Shown here piece by piece: positions 1 to 9,205 of a DNA stretch of 64,000 nucleotides (positions are counted from its first letter, which is position 1; every line of letters starts with the position of its first letter). This stretch comes from Erythrophleum ivorense (lineage: Eukaryota; Streptophyta; Magnoliopsida; Fabales; Fabaceae): assembly GCA_026724425.1 (NCBI GenBank), contig JAIUCV010000001.1, forward strand, positions 3,978,001 through 4,042,000. Reading direction: 5' to 3'. The notes beneath the pieces are model-generated. The model saw only the letters and a list, made by a program, of their open reading frames with translations, was not told where the DNA came from and ran no database searches. A program made the position numbers and the translations under genes.

Positions 1-272
1 GTAAGGCTATTGCATTAAGAAGTGACAAGGAGTTGCCCGAAGTATTATCGTCAAAGCAAGCCAATAAGTCAAGCCAAGATCAAGGCAAGGTGGAAAAGAA
101 GGATGAAAAGGAGACACCTGTGGAAGTAAAGAACAAGGTGGAAGAAAAGAATGAAATGAATGAGAAGAGGAAAGACAGTGCTAAGAAGAATAGTCAAGAG
201 AAGGGTCAAGAGAGAATCATTCCCCCTCTACCCTTTCCTCAACGTTTTAGGAAGAAAAATTTGAACAAGTAA
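1..272 (+). pseudogene. gag C-terminal region (partial, left copy)
   Basis: The reading frame is open from position 1 to a stop at 270-272 and encodes a Lys/Glu-rich, highly charged low-complexity tail with alternating K and E runs, ending in a proline/phenylalanine patch and basic residues. This matches the region between the gag core and the protease in Athila-like elements. The same frame continues after the stop into the protease region, so the stop looks like a decay mutation or a gag/pol boundary. The start of gag is outside the window; the equivalent full region is seen in the right copy from 60974. Confidence 0.75.
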
Positions 273-1060
273 TATCAGAAATTCTTAGAAATCTTTAAAC
301 AACTCCACATTAATATTCCATTTACAGAGGCTTTGGAGCAAATGCCAAGTTATGCTAAATTTATGAATGATGTACTATCTAATAAAAGGCAGTTTGGAGA
401 ATTTGAGATGGTGGCCCTAACTCAAGAATGCAATGCCATCCTACAAAAAAAATTACCACTTAAGATGAAGGACCTATGGAGTTTTACCATTCCTTGTAAC
501 ATAGGGAAGTATTTCACTGAAAATGTTTTGTGTGACTTAGGGGCAAGTGTAAACTTAATGCCATTGTCAACGTTCAGAAGCTTGGATTGGGCGAGGCAAG
601 GCCAACAACCGTCATCCTGTAACTAGCTGACCGATCTTTAGCCTACCCAAATGGAGTCATTGAAGATGTTTAGGTGAAAGTGGATAAGCTAATTTTTCCA
701 GCAGATTTCATGGTCTTGGATTATGAAGAAAATAAGGATATTTCGATCATTTTTGGAAGACCCTTTTTGGCCACCGGCAGAACATTGATTGATGTATAGA
801 AAGGAGAACTTACTATGAGACTGAATGACTAGGAGGTGACATTCAACATGTATAAGGCAATGAAGAGCCTGGATGAATAAGAGGAATGTTGCTTTGTGCG
901 TCTAATCACCCATGCAGTACATGATGAGTTCATTGAATCAACTCTCAAGGATCTTCTAGAAGCATCATTAGTTGGAATGGCTAAGAAGGAGCATAATGGA
1001 GTGAGAGAATGTATTAAGCTGTTAGAAGCTACTCAAAAGCATTTCAAAGCTTCTTAACAG
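273..1060 (+). pseudogene. retroelement aspartic protease region, degenerate (left copy)
   Basis: A 97-codon open segment (333-626) contains the active-site motif C-D-L-G-A-S-V-N-L-M-P, the DLGAS variant typical of Athila-lineage proteases in place of the usual D-T/S-G. A frameshift near 580 breaks the frame. The downstream frame carries stops at 671-673, 797-799, 830-832, 878-880 and 1055-1057, all in one frame and otherwise recognisable as the protease C-terminal part and linker. The last four are shared with the copy at 63159-63419; the stop at 671-673 is unique to this left copy, where the right copy has CTG. Confidence 0.8.
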
Positions 1061-1329
1061 TTTGAACCACTGGATGCAATAATTGGAGTCAAGTTTGTGT
1101 TGAAGCCATCTGTAGAGGAACCTCCATCTCTGGAGTTGAAGCCATTACCTTTTTCATTTGAAATATGCTTACCTAGGGAAAGAATGCACATTACCAGTAA
1201 TAATCTCTGCTACTCTTTCTGATCATCAAGAAAGGGAGCTTCTTCGAGTACTTGGCAGTTTTAAGAAAGCCATTGGATGGTCAATAGCAAATATTAGACA
1301 TCAAATGGATAAGTCCCTCCATCTGTATG

Positions 1330-2040
1330 CATAAAATCCTATTGGAGGACAACCACAAAAAATCTGTTGAGCATCAGAGAAGGCTTAACCCAATAATGAA
1401 GGAGGTAGTGAAGAAAGAAATTTTGAAATGGCTGGACGCGGGGATTATCTACCCAATTTCAGATAGCTCTTGGTGAGCCCAATCCAATACGTTCCCAAGA
1501 AAGGAGGCATGACTGTAGTGGCTAACACCCACAATGAGTTGATTCCTACAAGGATAGTGACGGGGTGGTGGGTTCATATGGACTATCAAAAACTCAATAG
1601 TGCCACCAGAAAAGATCATTTTCCATTACCCTTCATTGACCAGATGTTAGATAGACTAGCTGGGAAGGCCTACTTTTGCTTCTTGGATGGGTATTCGAGA
1701 TATAATCAGATTGTCATTGCACCTGAAGACCAAGAAAAGACAACCTTCACATGTCCTTATGGCACATTCACTTTCAGAAGGATGCCATTTGGATTATGCA
1801 ATGCTCTCGCTACATTCCAGAGATGCATGATGTCCATTTTCTCTGATATGATTGAGCAGGCCATGGAGATTTTTATGGACAATTTCTCAATTTTTGGGGA
1901 CTCATTTGAAGAATGCCTTGCTAATTTAGAGCAAGTTTTGAAGAGATGTGAGAAAACTCATCTGATTCTGAATTAGAAAAAGTGTCATTTTATGGTGCAA
2001 GAGGGGGTGGTACTTGGTCATTGAGTTTCCAGTAAAGGCT
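1330..2040 (+). pseudogene. reverse transcriptase domain, degenerate
   Basis: RT domain of the pol polyprotein, copying element RNA into cDNA. The region upstream of 1470 holds the conserved approach (K-E-I-L-K-W-L-D-A-G-I-I-Y-P) and runs into TGG TGA at 1471-1476, a one-base frameshift. The open part at 1470-1976 shows P-K-K-G-G, the D-Y-Q-K-L-N block, F-L-D-G-Y-S, the R-M-P-F-G-L-C-N-A block and, around 1874-1890, F-M-D-N in the catalytic position where active enzymes have (Y/F)-x-D-D. The second catalytic Asp is therefore Asn. A TAG at 1974-1976 and a frame break near 2030 separate it from RNase H. Confidence 0.9.
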
Positions 2041-2664
2041 TGGAGGTGGATAAGGCCAAAATTTCTCTAATTGAGAAACTTCTACCTCCGACTAGTGTAA
2101 AAGGAGTTCAGAGTTTTTTGGGCCATGCAGGTTTCTACAGGAGGTTCATTAAAGATTTTTCTAAAATTGCCAAACCCCTCTGTCAACTACTTGAGAAAGA
2201 CGCTCCATTCAAGTTTGACCATCAGTGTCATAGAGCTTTTGAGGAGTTGAAGAAGAAATTAGTATCTGCCCCTATTATCGTGACACCTAACTGGGCCGAA
2301 CCATTTGAAGTGATGTGTGATGCCAGCGACTACACTGTAGGAGCTGTACTAGGGCAAAGGAAAAATAAGCTCTTTCACCTAATATACTATGCCAATAAAA
2401 CTCTATCGGAGACTCAACTAAATTATACTACCACCGAAAAAAGAGTTGTTAGTAGTAGTATATGCATTTGAGAAGTTCAGATCTTATTTGGTGGGTACCA
2501 AGATTACGGTTTTCACAGACCCTTCAGCCATCAAATATTTGATTGAGAAGAATGACTCTAAACTAAGGCTTATTCGGTGGGTTCTGCTTCTGCAAGAATT
2601 TGATCTGGAGATCGTTGACAAAAAGGATGTGAAAACCATGTGGCCGAGCATTTGTCTAGACTGA
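2041..2664 (+). pseudogene. RNase H domain, degenerate
   Basis: Two overlapping open segments (2040-2471 and 2446-2664) cover the RT thumb/connection (S-F-L-G-H-A-G-F-Y-R-R-F-I) and the RT-linked RNase H domain (V-M-C-D-A-S-D-Y-T-V-G-A-V-L-G-Q). The frame changes near 2450, where a GTT-AGT-AGT triplet-rich stretch suggests slippage, and the second segment carries the [10 protein letters not shown] block. Cleaves RNA in RNA/DNA hybrids during reverse transcription. Frame break and stop at 2662-2664 make it non-functional. Confidence 0.85.
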
Positions 2665-4040
2665 GTATTGAAACTCAGGGAGATCAAGAGAAACAGATCA
2701 GTCAGACTTTTTTGGATGAGAGCTTATTTTTTGTGGAGCAAAATAAAATGCCATGGTACGCGAATTATGTAAATTATCTGGTATGCCATGTATTGCCTTC
2801 AGATTTAAGCTCACACCAGAGAAAGAGATTTTTACATGACGTGAAGTTGTATGTCTGGGATGAGCCCTTCTTATTTAGAATGTGTGCAGATCAAATACTA
2901 CAAAGGTGTGTCCCAGATGAAGAGCAAGAATCTATCTTACTAAGATGTCATGTAGTTGAGTATAGAGGACATTTTAATAGGCAACGTACTGCAGCCAAAA
3001 TCTTTCAATCGGGCTTTTATTGGCCTTTATTGTTCAAGGATACCCACACTTTTGTAGGGAGATGTGACAAGTGCCAAAAAGCTGGTAACCTGTCTAAACG
3101 ACATGAGATGCCTTTGAATAATATTTTGGAAATAGAAGCATTTGATGTTTGGGGAATAGACTTCATGAGGCCTTTCACCTCTTCTCAAAACAACCATTAC
3201 ATACTTGTTGTTGCAGATTGTGTGACAAAGTAGATTAAGGCAGTGGCCTGTCACGCTAATGATGCGAAGGCAGTAATGAAATTTCTAAAGAAGAACATCT
3301 TTGCCAGATTTGGGACCCCTAGAGCAATCATTAGTGATGAGGGAACCCATTTCAACAATCACCAGCTCAAAGCATTCCTAAAGAAATACAGAGTGCAACA
3401 CAAGATGGCCTTGGCATATCATCCTCAAACTAATGACCAATGTGAAATGTCTAATTGAGAGATTAAGAGGATTTTGGAGAAAACGGCGGGCCCCTCAAGA
3501 AAGGATTGGACTGAGAAATTAGATGATGCTTTATGGGCTTATCGTACAGCATTCAAAACTCTAATTGACATGTCTCCTTACAAGCTTGCTTTTGGTAAAG
3601 CTTGTCACCTACCAGTTCAACTCAAGCACAATGCTTTTTGGGCTGTAAAAAAATTAAATTTTAACTTGAGAAAAGCTGGTGGGAAAAGACTATTGCAACT
3701 TAACGAACTAGATGAATTTCGACTTCATGCTTATGAAAGTTCTAAGCTCTACAAAGAAAGGACAAAGCAATGGCATGACAGAAAAATTTTACCGAGGAAG
3801 TTTGAGCCCGATCAACTGGTATTGCTATATAACTCAAGGCTTAAGCTATTTCCAGGCAAGCTCAAGTCGCGGTGGTCAGGACCTTTTAAAGTAGTTGATG
3901 TCTCTCCATTTGGTGCGGTGGAGATCATGGAGAAGGAGTCAAATAGAAAATTCAAAGTCAATGGTCAGAGACTCAAACACTATCAAGGAGGAGAGGTGGA
4001 CCATCAAAAGTCCATCACCACCCTGAAGGATTGCATGTGA
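2640..4040 (+). pseudogene. integrase domain, degenerate
   Basis: Three consecutive open segments (2640-3233, 3243-3458, 3474-4040) form an integrase. The N-terminal zinc-binding His/Cys module lies around 2950-3085 (G-H-F and C-D-K-C-Q). The catalytic core begins with W-G-I-D-F-M near 3150, continues with D-E-G-T-H-F-N near 3330, and has H-P-Q-T-N-D-Q near 3420. The C-terminal part (3474-4040) has the [14 protein letters not shown] block and the G-P-F-K-V SH3-like fold, with no chromodomain, as expected for Athila/Tat. Stops at 3231-3233 and 3456-3458 interrupt an otherwise continuous reading frame; the stop at 4038-4040 is the natural pol end. Confidence 0.9.
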
Positions 4041-5466
4041 AGTCATCTAAAGTCGAGCTAAGGACTATAAACTTAACGCTTCTTGGGAGGCAACTCAAGT
4101 TCTTTTCCTTGTTTGTGTTTTTGAAAATAAAAAGTGTCAGAATTTCGTGTAGGTAACTTTTGGTAGCATGTTTTTGGTTTCAGCAGAATCTAGTGAAGAG
4201 TGCTAATCATGTAGAGCTATTCCAAACAATTTATGCAGTAGTGAGGCCAAGATCACAAAAGCAAAGAAGAGAGAGTATTTCTGACTTTATAAATTGACTT
4301 ATGACCTGTTCTATACTTTAAATTTCAAACTTGATGGGTTCAAAGTAAAAGAATAGTGCTACATTAGTGAAAGTGGGCAAAATTTTTGAATAGTGCATCA
4401 AGGTAGAATTACGCTGCAGCTCTATGAATTCAGCCGCGGCGTCATTTCGCCCAGTATCAAAAGTGGCCGCGGCGTGAGTCGGGGCTGGGCAGTTTTTACT
4501 CTGTGGCAGAGGAGAATTCCGCCGCGGCTCATTACTCTTCGCCGCGGCGCAAGTCGTAAATCAAAGAAAATAAAAAGGTTTTTGAAACATTTTAAACCTG
4601 CCCTTTCTTTCGTCCAGCAGTTCTCTTTAGTAAGTGCATTTCCCCCACCCCTTCGCCATTATTTTTTTTTGCTCCATTTTCATTCTCCCCTCCTCGTTTG
4701 GCTGCTCAGAGTTCCCATTCTCTTGTTCTCCCCATTGTTTCAGTCTTCTCCCTCAACTGCGCCCCCATTCCATTCTCGCATCCTAGTTCCACTTTGTCGG
4801 TTTGAAATTCCAGGTAAGTCTCCATCGCCTGTCCATGTATTGCATTAGTTGGCTCTTATGCTACTATTCTGGATGAATAAATTTGATTGCATGGACGTCC
4901 ATTGATCTAGGTTGAGCATTTTCATTTTCAAAGAATTTCATGCGCACCACCTGTTTGTTAAAATGCCTGAATGACTTTGTCAATATGCTTGGGTCTTTTC
5001 TGCATGCCTGTGTCCATTGTTTTTCCTCCTTATTTGCACATAGATGATAGATGATGCCTCGAGGATGTCTTGAACACTTCAAATTTTGGAATTGTCTCCT
5101 TGCCCATCAACTGTTTGATAAAATGCATGAAAGAGAATTGTTTGTTGATTTGCCTTTGTTTGTGTGCAATATTGGCTTGCCCATATATCTCCTTTGATTA
5201 GAAATGTCTGGACCATTATTTTATTCCATGGTGTGGCCGCTGAGATTATAGAATATGTAGATTATGGGTTGTGCAATTGTTCAAGTATCAGATTCTAGAT
5301 CATGGCTTATGATGCTTGCATGTTGGTTGAAATTTTTTTTTTAGAACTGGATCCTAATTGTTTAGCAAAGACTAAAATTGCAGGAGTTTAAGGCTATTGT
5401 TTCATCTTGGTTACTTAGTTGCCCTTATTAATTGGTTCTAAATTCTCTTTCCATGTTTTTTTTTGA
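4041..5466 (+). other. pol-ORF3 spacer with palindrome cluster and candidate leader intron
   Basis: Non-coding spacer of the retroelement. 4432-4550 is GC-rich and repeats the palindrome GCCGCGGC four times, like the cluster in this family's LTR. It is followed by a pyrimidine-rich leader (4610-4800) and a consensus splice donor CAG|GTAAGT at 4811-4819. A matching acceptor (TTGCAG) lies at 5378-5383, 83 nt before the ORF3 ATG at 5467. This arrangement suggests ORF3 is expressed from a spliced subgenomic transcript, as proposed for Athila env-like ORFs. The intron is inferred from sites only. The 151-codon open frame at 4393-4848 shows no protein resemblance. Confidence 0.45.
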
Positions 5467-6443
5467 ATGGCACCTAAAAAGAAAGCCCGAGGTGAAGCAT
5501 CATCATCATCTGCTGCTTCCTTTGATCGCTCTCGCTTTGTGCCCCTCGTAGCTCAGGAGCGATATAATGAAGTCATTTTTCACCGAGCTTTGATTCCAGG
5601 AAAGAAATTCAGCACTGCGCCTACCGAAATTCAGGAAGTAGCGAATCAAATATCCGTTAGACGGTAGGGCACATTTTGTTATGAGCCAGTAATCATTGTG
5701 GTGCCCATTGTCCCAGAATTCTACACCAACACCTTATTTTGTTGTGAGCATTTGTATAGAGTCCGAGGGCGCACAGTTACTATCAATGAACAAGTAATTC
5801 GAGATAAATACTACCTTTCTTTAGTGGCTGACTATAGTTCTGCATGTACCAGATGAGTGGGGAGACCCTTGATTTGGATGACGTTGTTGAAGAACTGACT
5901 CTCCCAGGCCGAAATTTTTAGAAGATGTCAAGAGGGGTACCCAAAGGCATTTTGTGGGCTAATTTGAATCGAGTGGCTTGCTATTGGGCCCACTTCATCT
6001 GCACCAACTTGCTCCCGAATGGTCATTTGAGTGATCTAACCATTGATCGGGCTATTTTGATTTACCTCATCATGACTAGGAGGCCGATAGATGTTAGTTA
6101 TATTATCTTTGAAAGCATTAAGAAGATCTCTCAATCTACAGTTTCCAGCCTTACACATCCTCATTTGATCACGGAGTTGTGCACCGATGCTGGGGTGCCG
6201 TTTAAGCCGATTGAGGAGCTCCTTCCCCCAAGGAAACCATTTTCCATCCTAATGATTAGTGATCTGGAGGCTGAGGAAAATGAGCCGATAGAGGAGCCTA
6301 TAGATGAGCCGATGGAGCAACCTATTGAAGAGCCCAGGGACTTTCCAGTTGAGCCCGATCAGCCACCCCATCTGCTAGCTCAAGATACGCCACCAGCTCT
6401 GGTGCAGACACATTCTTTAGAGACTCTATTTGTAATGACGTAG
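5467..6443 (+). pseudogene. Athila-type ORF3, putative plant transposon protein domain
   Basis: Third ORF of the element, in the position often called env-like in Athila elements. It starts at ATG 5467 with a basic Ala/Ser-rich N terminus (M-A-P-K-K-K-A-R), is open to TAG 5665-5667, and resumes in a shifted frame at 5925-6443. The second part contains the helical core of the 'putative plant transposon protein' family (W-A-x-F-I, L-x-D-L-T-I-D-R-A-I-L-I-Y) and then a Glu/Pro-rich tail with E-P-I-E-E-P repeats. No signal peptide or clear membrane segment is visible, so an envelope role is not supported here. Stop codons and a frameshift near 5830-5930 inactivate it. Confidence 0.75.
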
Positions 6444-6840
6444 GATCTTTCCTTCCGAGCGCAGGCCATAGACCGCTGGTAGTACCAATGTTAGAGGCAA
6501 TTAGCCAGTCGTCTACAGTAGGACCCATCTGAGCTTCCACCTCCTCCTAGCTTTGCGCTCAGTCCCGCTGGATCCCCACCTCAAGAGCCACCTCTGGAGC
6601 CATCTGAGCAACCACCATAGGACCCCGACATCTGACACCCTTCTCTGTTTCTTTTCGCTTTATGTTAATTGCATCAATTTCGTTTTCCGGCATTGTGAAC
6701 TTTGAATATTTCATGTTGTTATCAGTAGGAGTTGTTTTAATGTTTTCCTTGTTTTTTATTTTGTTCATGTGATTGTCTTTATATTTCATCTCTCATTTTG
6801 TTCAGTATCTGTCAAAAAAAAAAAGAAGGGCTTTACTTAT
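6444..6840 (+). other. retroelement 3' non-coding tail before the inversion junction
   Basis: AT- and T-rich sequence after ORF3, including an A11 run followed by GAAGGG at 6816-6830. At about 6840/6841 the + oriented element ends and similarity to an inverted LTR begins. The last bases (CTTTACTTAT) share TTAT with the start of the inverted 3' UTR segment (TTATGCAC reading leftward from 9000), which may be the original join or microhomology. Confidence 0.6.
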
Positions 6841-7666
6841 ACAGAAGAAAGGAAGAAGAAACTCAGAAACGTAATGGGTTCAGCTTCAATCTTCAATCTC
6901 CAGCTTTACTTTGCTTCAAAATGTCTCCCTAGCTTTTTCCTTAGCCTCTACACACTTGGAATAACACAAAAATAACCCAGAATGACGGCTGCTTTGACTC
7001 CCATTCGCATATAAAGCTTCAAACCCTTAGAAATTCTAAAAGTAAAATGCTGCGTTCAGTTAATTCGTATTGCGCCGCGGCTCAGAATATTGTGTTGCGG
7101 CAAAAATTAGTTCTGCTAGACTAAGTGCTGCTGCCTGGTTTGAATGCGCCACGGCCAAGTTTGATTCTGTATGACTTCTGAGGGTATGTATGTTTCGCGC
7201 CTCGGCGCACATAGATCCGCCGCGACGATTTTTGGTTCTGTGTGACCTCTTATTGTGGCGATTTTTAGTTATGACTGAGGCCTCGCCGCAGCTCAAACAT
7301 TTCTGCCGATGCGTACCTTGCCCAGCACGCTTCCCTTCAGATTTTTGCACTTTCTGCCTTGGCGCAATGAAACTTGGCCGCAGTGAGATATGTAAAACCA
7401 ACACTTTGCAGCCTTTTTCTCCTGAAATTGCTCAATACTCTTCAAAACATACATCTTATAAGAAAACAAGATGTGATTAGTCATCAACATACTCAAGAAT
7501 TAAGGTAAAGATGATGATTTTTCAAGTAAGTATTGAGTATAGAGCTATTCATACTAAGTATGTTCATTTTCTTTTATGGAAGTATTATTTACCCTATAAG
7601 AGGAGGCTAACATTGTATTTACTAAGAGAAAATATGTACAATAACATGAATAATTGGGAATTATCA
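6841..7666 (-). mobile_element. partial Athila-like LTR in inverted orientation
   Basis: Reverse complement of the first ~893 bp of the LTR at 59114-60006. It ends at 7666 with ...GGAATTATCA, the complement of the LTR start TGATAATTCC. Similarity stops sharply at 6841, so about 790 bp of the LTR is missing. Compared with the + LTR it is clearly diverged (roughly 8-10% by eye in readable blocks, many C/T and G/A changes) and lacks about 67 bp in the palindrome-rich part. Open frames inside (e.g. 7060-7404, 7190-7480) are LTR sequence, not genes. Confidence 0.9.
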
Positions 7667-7680
7667 CACCCTTAAACTTG
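7667..7680 (-). promoter_or_regulatory. polypurine tract next to inverted 3' LTR
   Basis: The - strand reads CAAGTTTAAGGGTG immediately before the LTR 5'-TG. Purine-rich tracts here prime plus-strand cDNA synthesis in LTR retrotransposons. Confidence 0.65.
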
Positions 7681-9000
7681 AACTTTTACTCATCCTCGAG
7701 TAAAATAAACCAAAAATATTATTAGAGTGACCATTGGCCATGGGAACATTAGTGACTGTTGTGATCCTCACTTGCTACCTCAGAGAGTGTATTCAATAGG
7801 AAAAACAAACCATATATGCTAGAAACAAAGTTCAAATGATAAAAGTAAGGCTTTCAACCATTTCGAAGTGTGTGTGTGAATTTGGCCAAACATTCATCTC
7901 AAGCAAGCATCAGAATTGATTATTAGTACTCCAACATGTATAACTAACCTCAACAATAGAAACTTCATAAGCTCACCTCTTTCCCTCTCTCCACTAAATT
8001 AGGTACCACAAAACCACTAGATCAAAAGGACTTTCAAGTTTGTAATGGGGCTAAGGTTTTGGCTACCAAGAACAGGCAAAGTCAGTACAAAAGGTCTTGA
8101 GAAAATCTATGTGATAGTCTACATAAACCGAAGGTTCTCTCAATGCACCTTCAGTAATGATTTCAAGGGATATCAATCTCCAATATAAATAATTTTGTTT
8201 TGTTTTTGTTTTTTGTTTTGTTTTTGAATGAACAAGACCAACCATACTGCTTGTTTCTTCATCCTCATGAATACACTATTATCTTTTTCTCAAGACAAGG
8301 GCAGGATTATAGACTTTTATAAGGCCAGTCAGGTTAGGGACTCAAGTTAATAACTCTGGGATAACATAATGAAATACCATCTCCTACGGTTTCTCTTTCT
8401 TTTTTTTTCGAATGTGCAGGAGGCTCAAATAAGGTTCAAGCGTTTATGTAAATACAATAGGGTCAAGCTAGAAAGGCACAATCTCAACCAAGGAATGCCT
8501 GAATCATCTTTAAAGGTTATGCCATACCTATTGATTTGCCTCGAGAGGGTAGGAGATAAGTTCTAAAGCCCTGGATTTGAGACTAGCCATACAAATTAGA
8601 TTATAGAAAAATTTCTCCTAGAATTAGCAATTGATTTATGGATTAGCCAATGGTGCATATTAAGGTTTTCAAATTGGAAGAATTCCTAATTTAGGCATTT
8701 GAACTAAGATCAAAACATAGCTAGTATAGAATTCCTACCAAATATCTCTTGACACAAAACACTATCATTGGAAGCAGGCAAAAAAAAAAACTAACAGGCC
8801 AACAGACAAACTAGTTTGAAATGAATTTCAAAAATTTTCTTGACAAGAAAAAGTTCAAGAACAAAATTTCATGTTATTTCCATCAATTATGTCAATTATG
8901 TTGGTCTAAATCCTAACCCCCAAATTTAAAATCAACATTGTCCCCAATGTTGAGGAACAAGGAAAACCTAAGAGAATTAAGGCAGATAGTTTGTGCATAA
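7667..9000 (-). mobile_element. inverted retroelement 3' UTR with polypurine tract
   Basis: Read on -, this runs from 9000 down to 7667 and ends in CAAGTTTAAGGGTG (7680-7667) directly against the LTR start. That is a polypurine tract in the usual place. Further upstream on - are the familiar plant gypsy 3' UTR phrases: an 'ATTGGGGACAATG...TTTAAATTTGGGGG' block near 8955-8915, an A/C-rich run at 8230-8190, and 'CTCGAGGATGAGTAAAAGTTC' around 7700. It is therefore the 3' UTR of an Athila-like element, joined to its 3' LTR, both opposite in direction to the + body at 1-6840. No protein-coding gene is seen. Confidence 0.75.
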
Positions 9001-9205
9001 GGAGTCTTGCTTCTACTGTTGTATTTGACGATGAGTTAGCATTAGTATTCTTGGTAGATGGAATTTTTCCTAAACAGCATACACGTCCTCTCTTTTCAAG
9101 TCCCAAGACTTTAAAATATGCATCATCCTTCCAAGATGTGCATCTTTCAATGTTTTCAAAATTTTGTGAGCTACCTTCTCCATCCATGACTTTTTTCAGC
9201 TCATC
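9001..9205 (-). pseudogene. CACTA ORF2, late exon, part 1 (interrupted by retroelement)
   Basis: Read on - after an acceptor (AATTTAG) at 9212-9206. The exon contains the conserved CACTA ORF2 block D-D-A-Y-F-K-V-L-G-L-E-K-R-G-R-V near 9130-9085, followed by a Ser/Asn-rich linker. Coding similarity ends at the GGAGT at 9001-9005. The codon frame (AGA CTC C|) continues exactly into 59113-59011 (|AA AAG GTT), with GGAGT duplicated on both sides. The open frame that appears to extend to 8906 runs into retroelement 3' UTR and is not genuine coding sequence. Confidence 0.75.

Larger units (their letters stand above)
1..6840 (+). mobile_element. Athila-like Ty3/gypsy retrotransposon body, decayed, left copy
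   Basis: Internal region of an LTR retrotransposon read on +. Its order is gag end, aspartic protease, reverse transcriptase, RNase H, integrase, then a separate downstream ORF3 after about 1.4 kb. Integrase after RNase H marks Ty3/gypsy; the protease motif and the extra ORF3 fit the Athila lineage. The 5' LTR and most of gag lie left of the window. No + strand 3' LTR follows: the body stops near 6840 and is joined to an inverted partial LTR. The coding region has many stops and frameshifts, so it is inactive. The first 1638 bases are repeated at 62363-64000. Confidence 0.9.

Noticed and set aside
4393..4848. 151-codon open frame in the pol-ORF3 spacer
   Set aside because: Covers the palindrome cluster and pyrimidine-rich leader, ends past a splice donor, and shows no domain.
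5925..6443. Calling ORF3 a retroviral envelope
   Set aside because: No signal peptide, transmembrane segment or cleavage site is visible; the similarity is to the plant transposon protein domain.
7060..7496. Several short open frames on both strands
   Set aside because: All lie within the inverted LTR, and equivalent frames occur in the LTR at 59272-59617.
8906..9000. Extension of the CACTA ORF2 open frame to 8906
   Set aside because: Below 9001 the sequence is retroelement 3' UTR with its typical 'ATTGGGGACAATG' block; the frame is open by chance.
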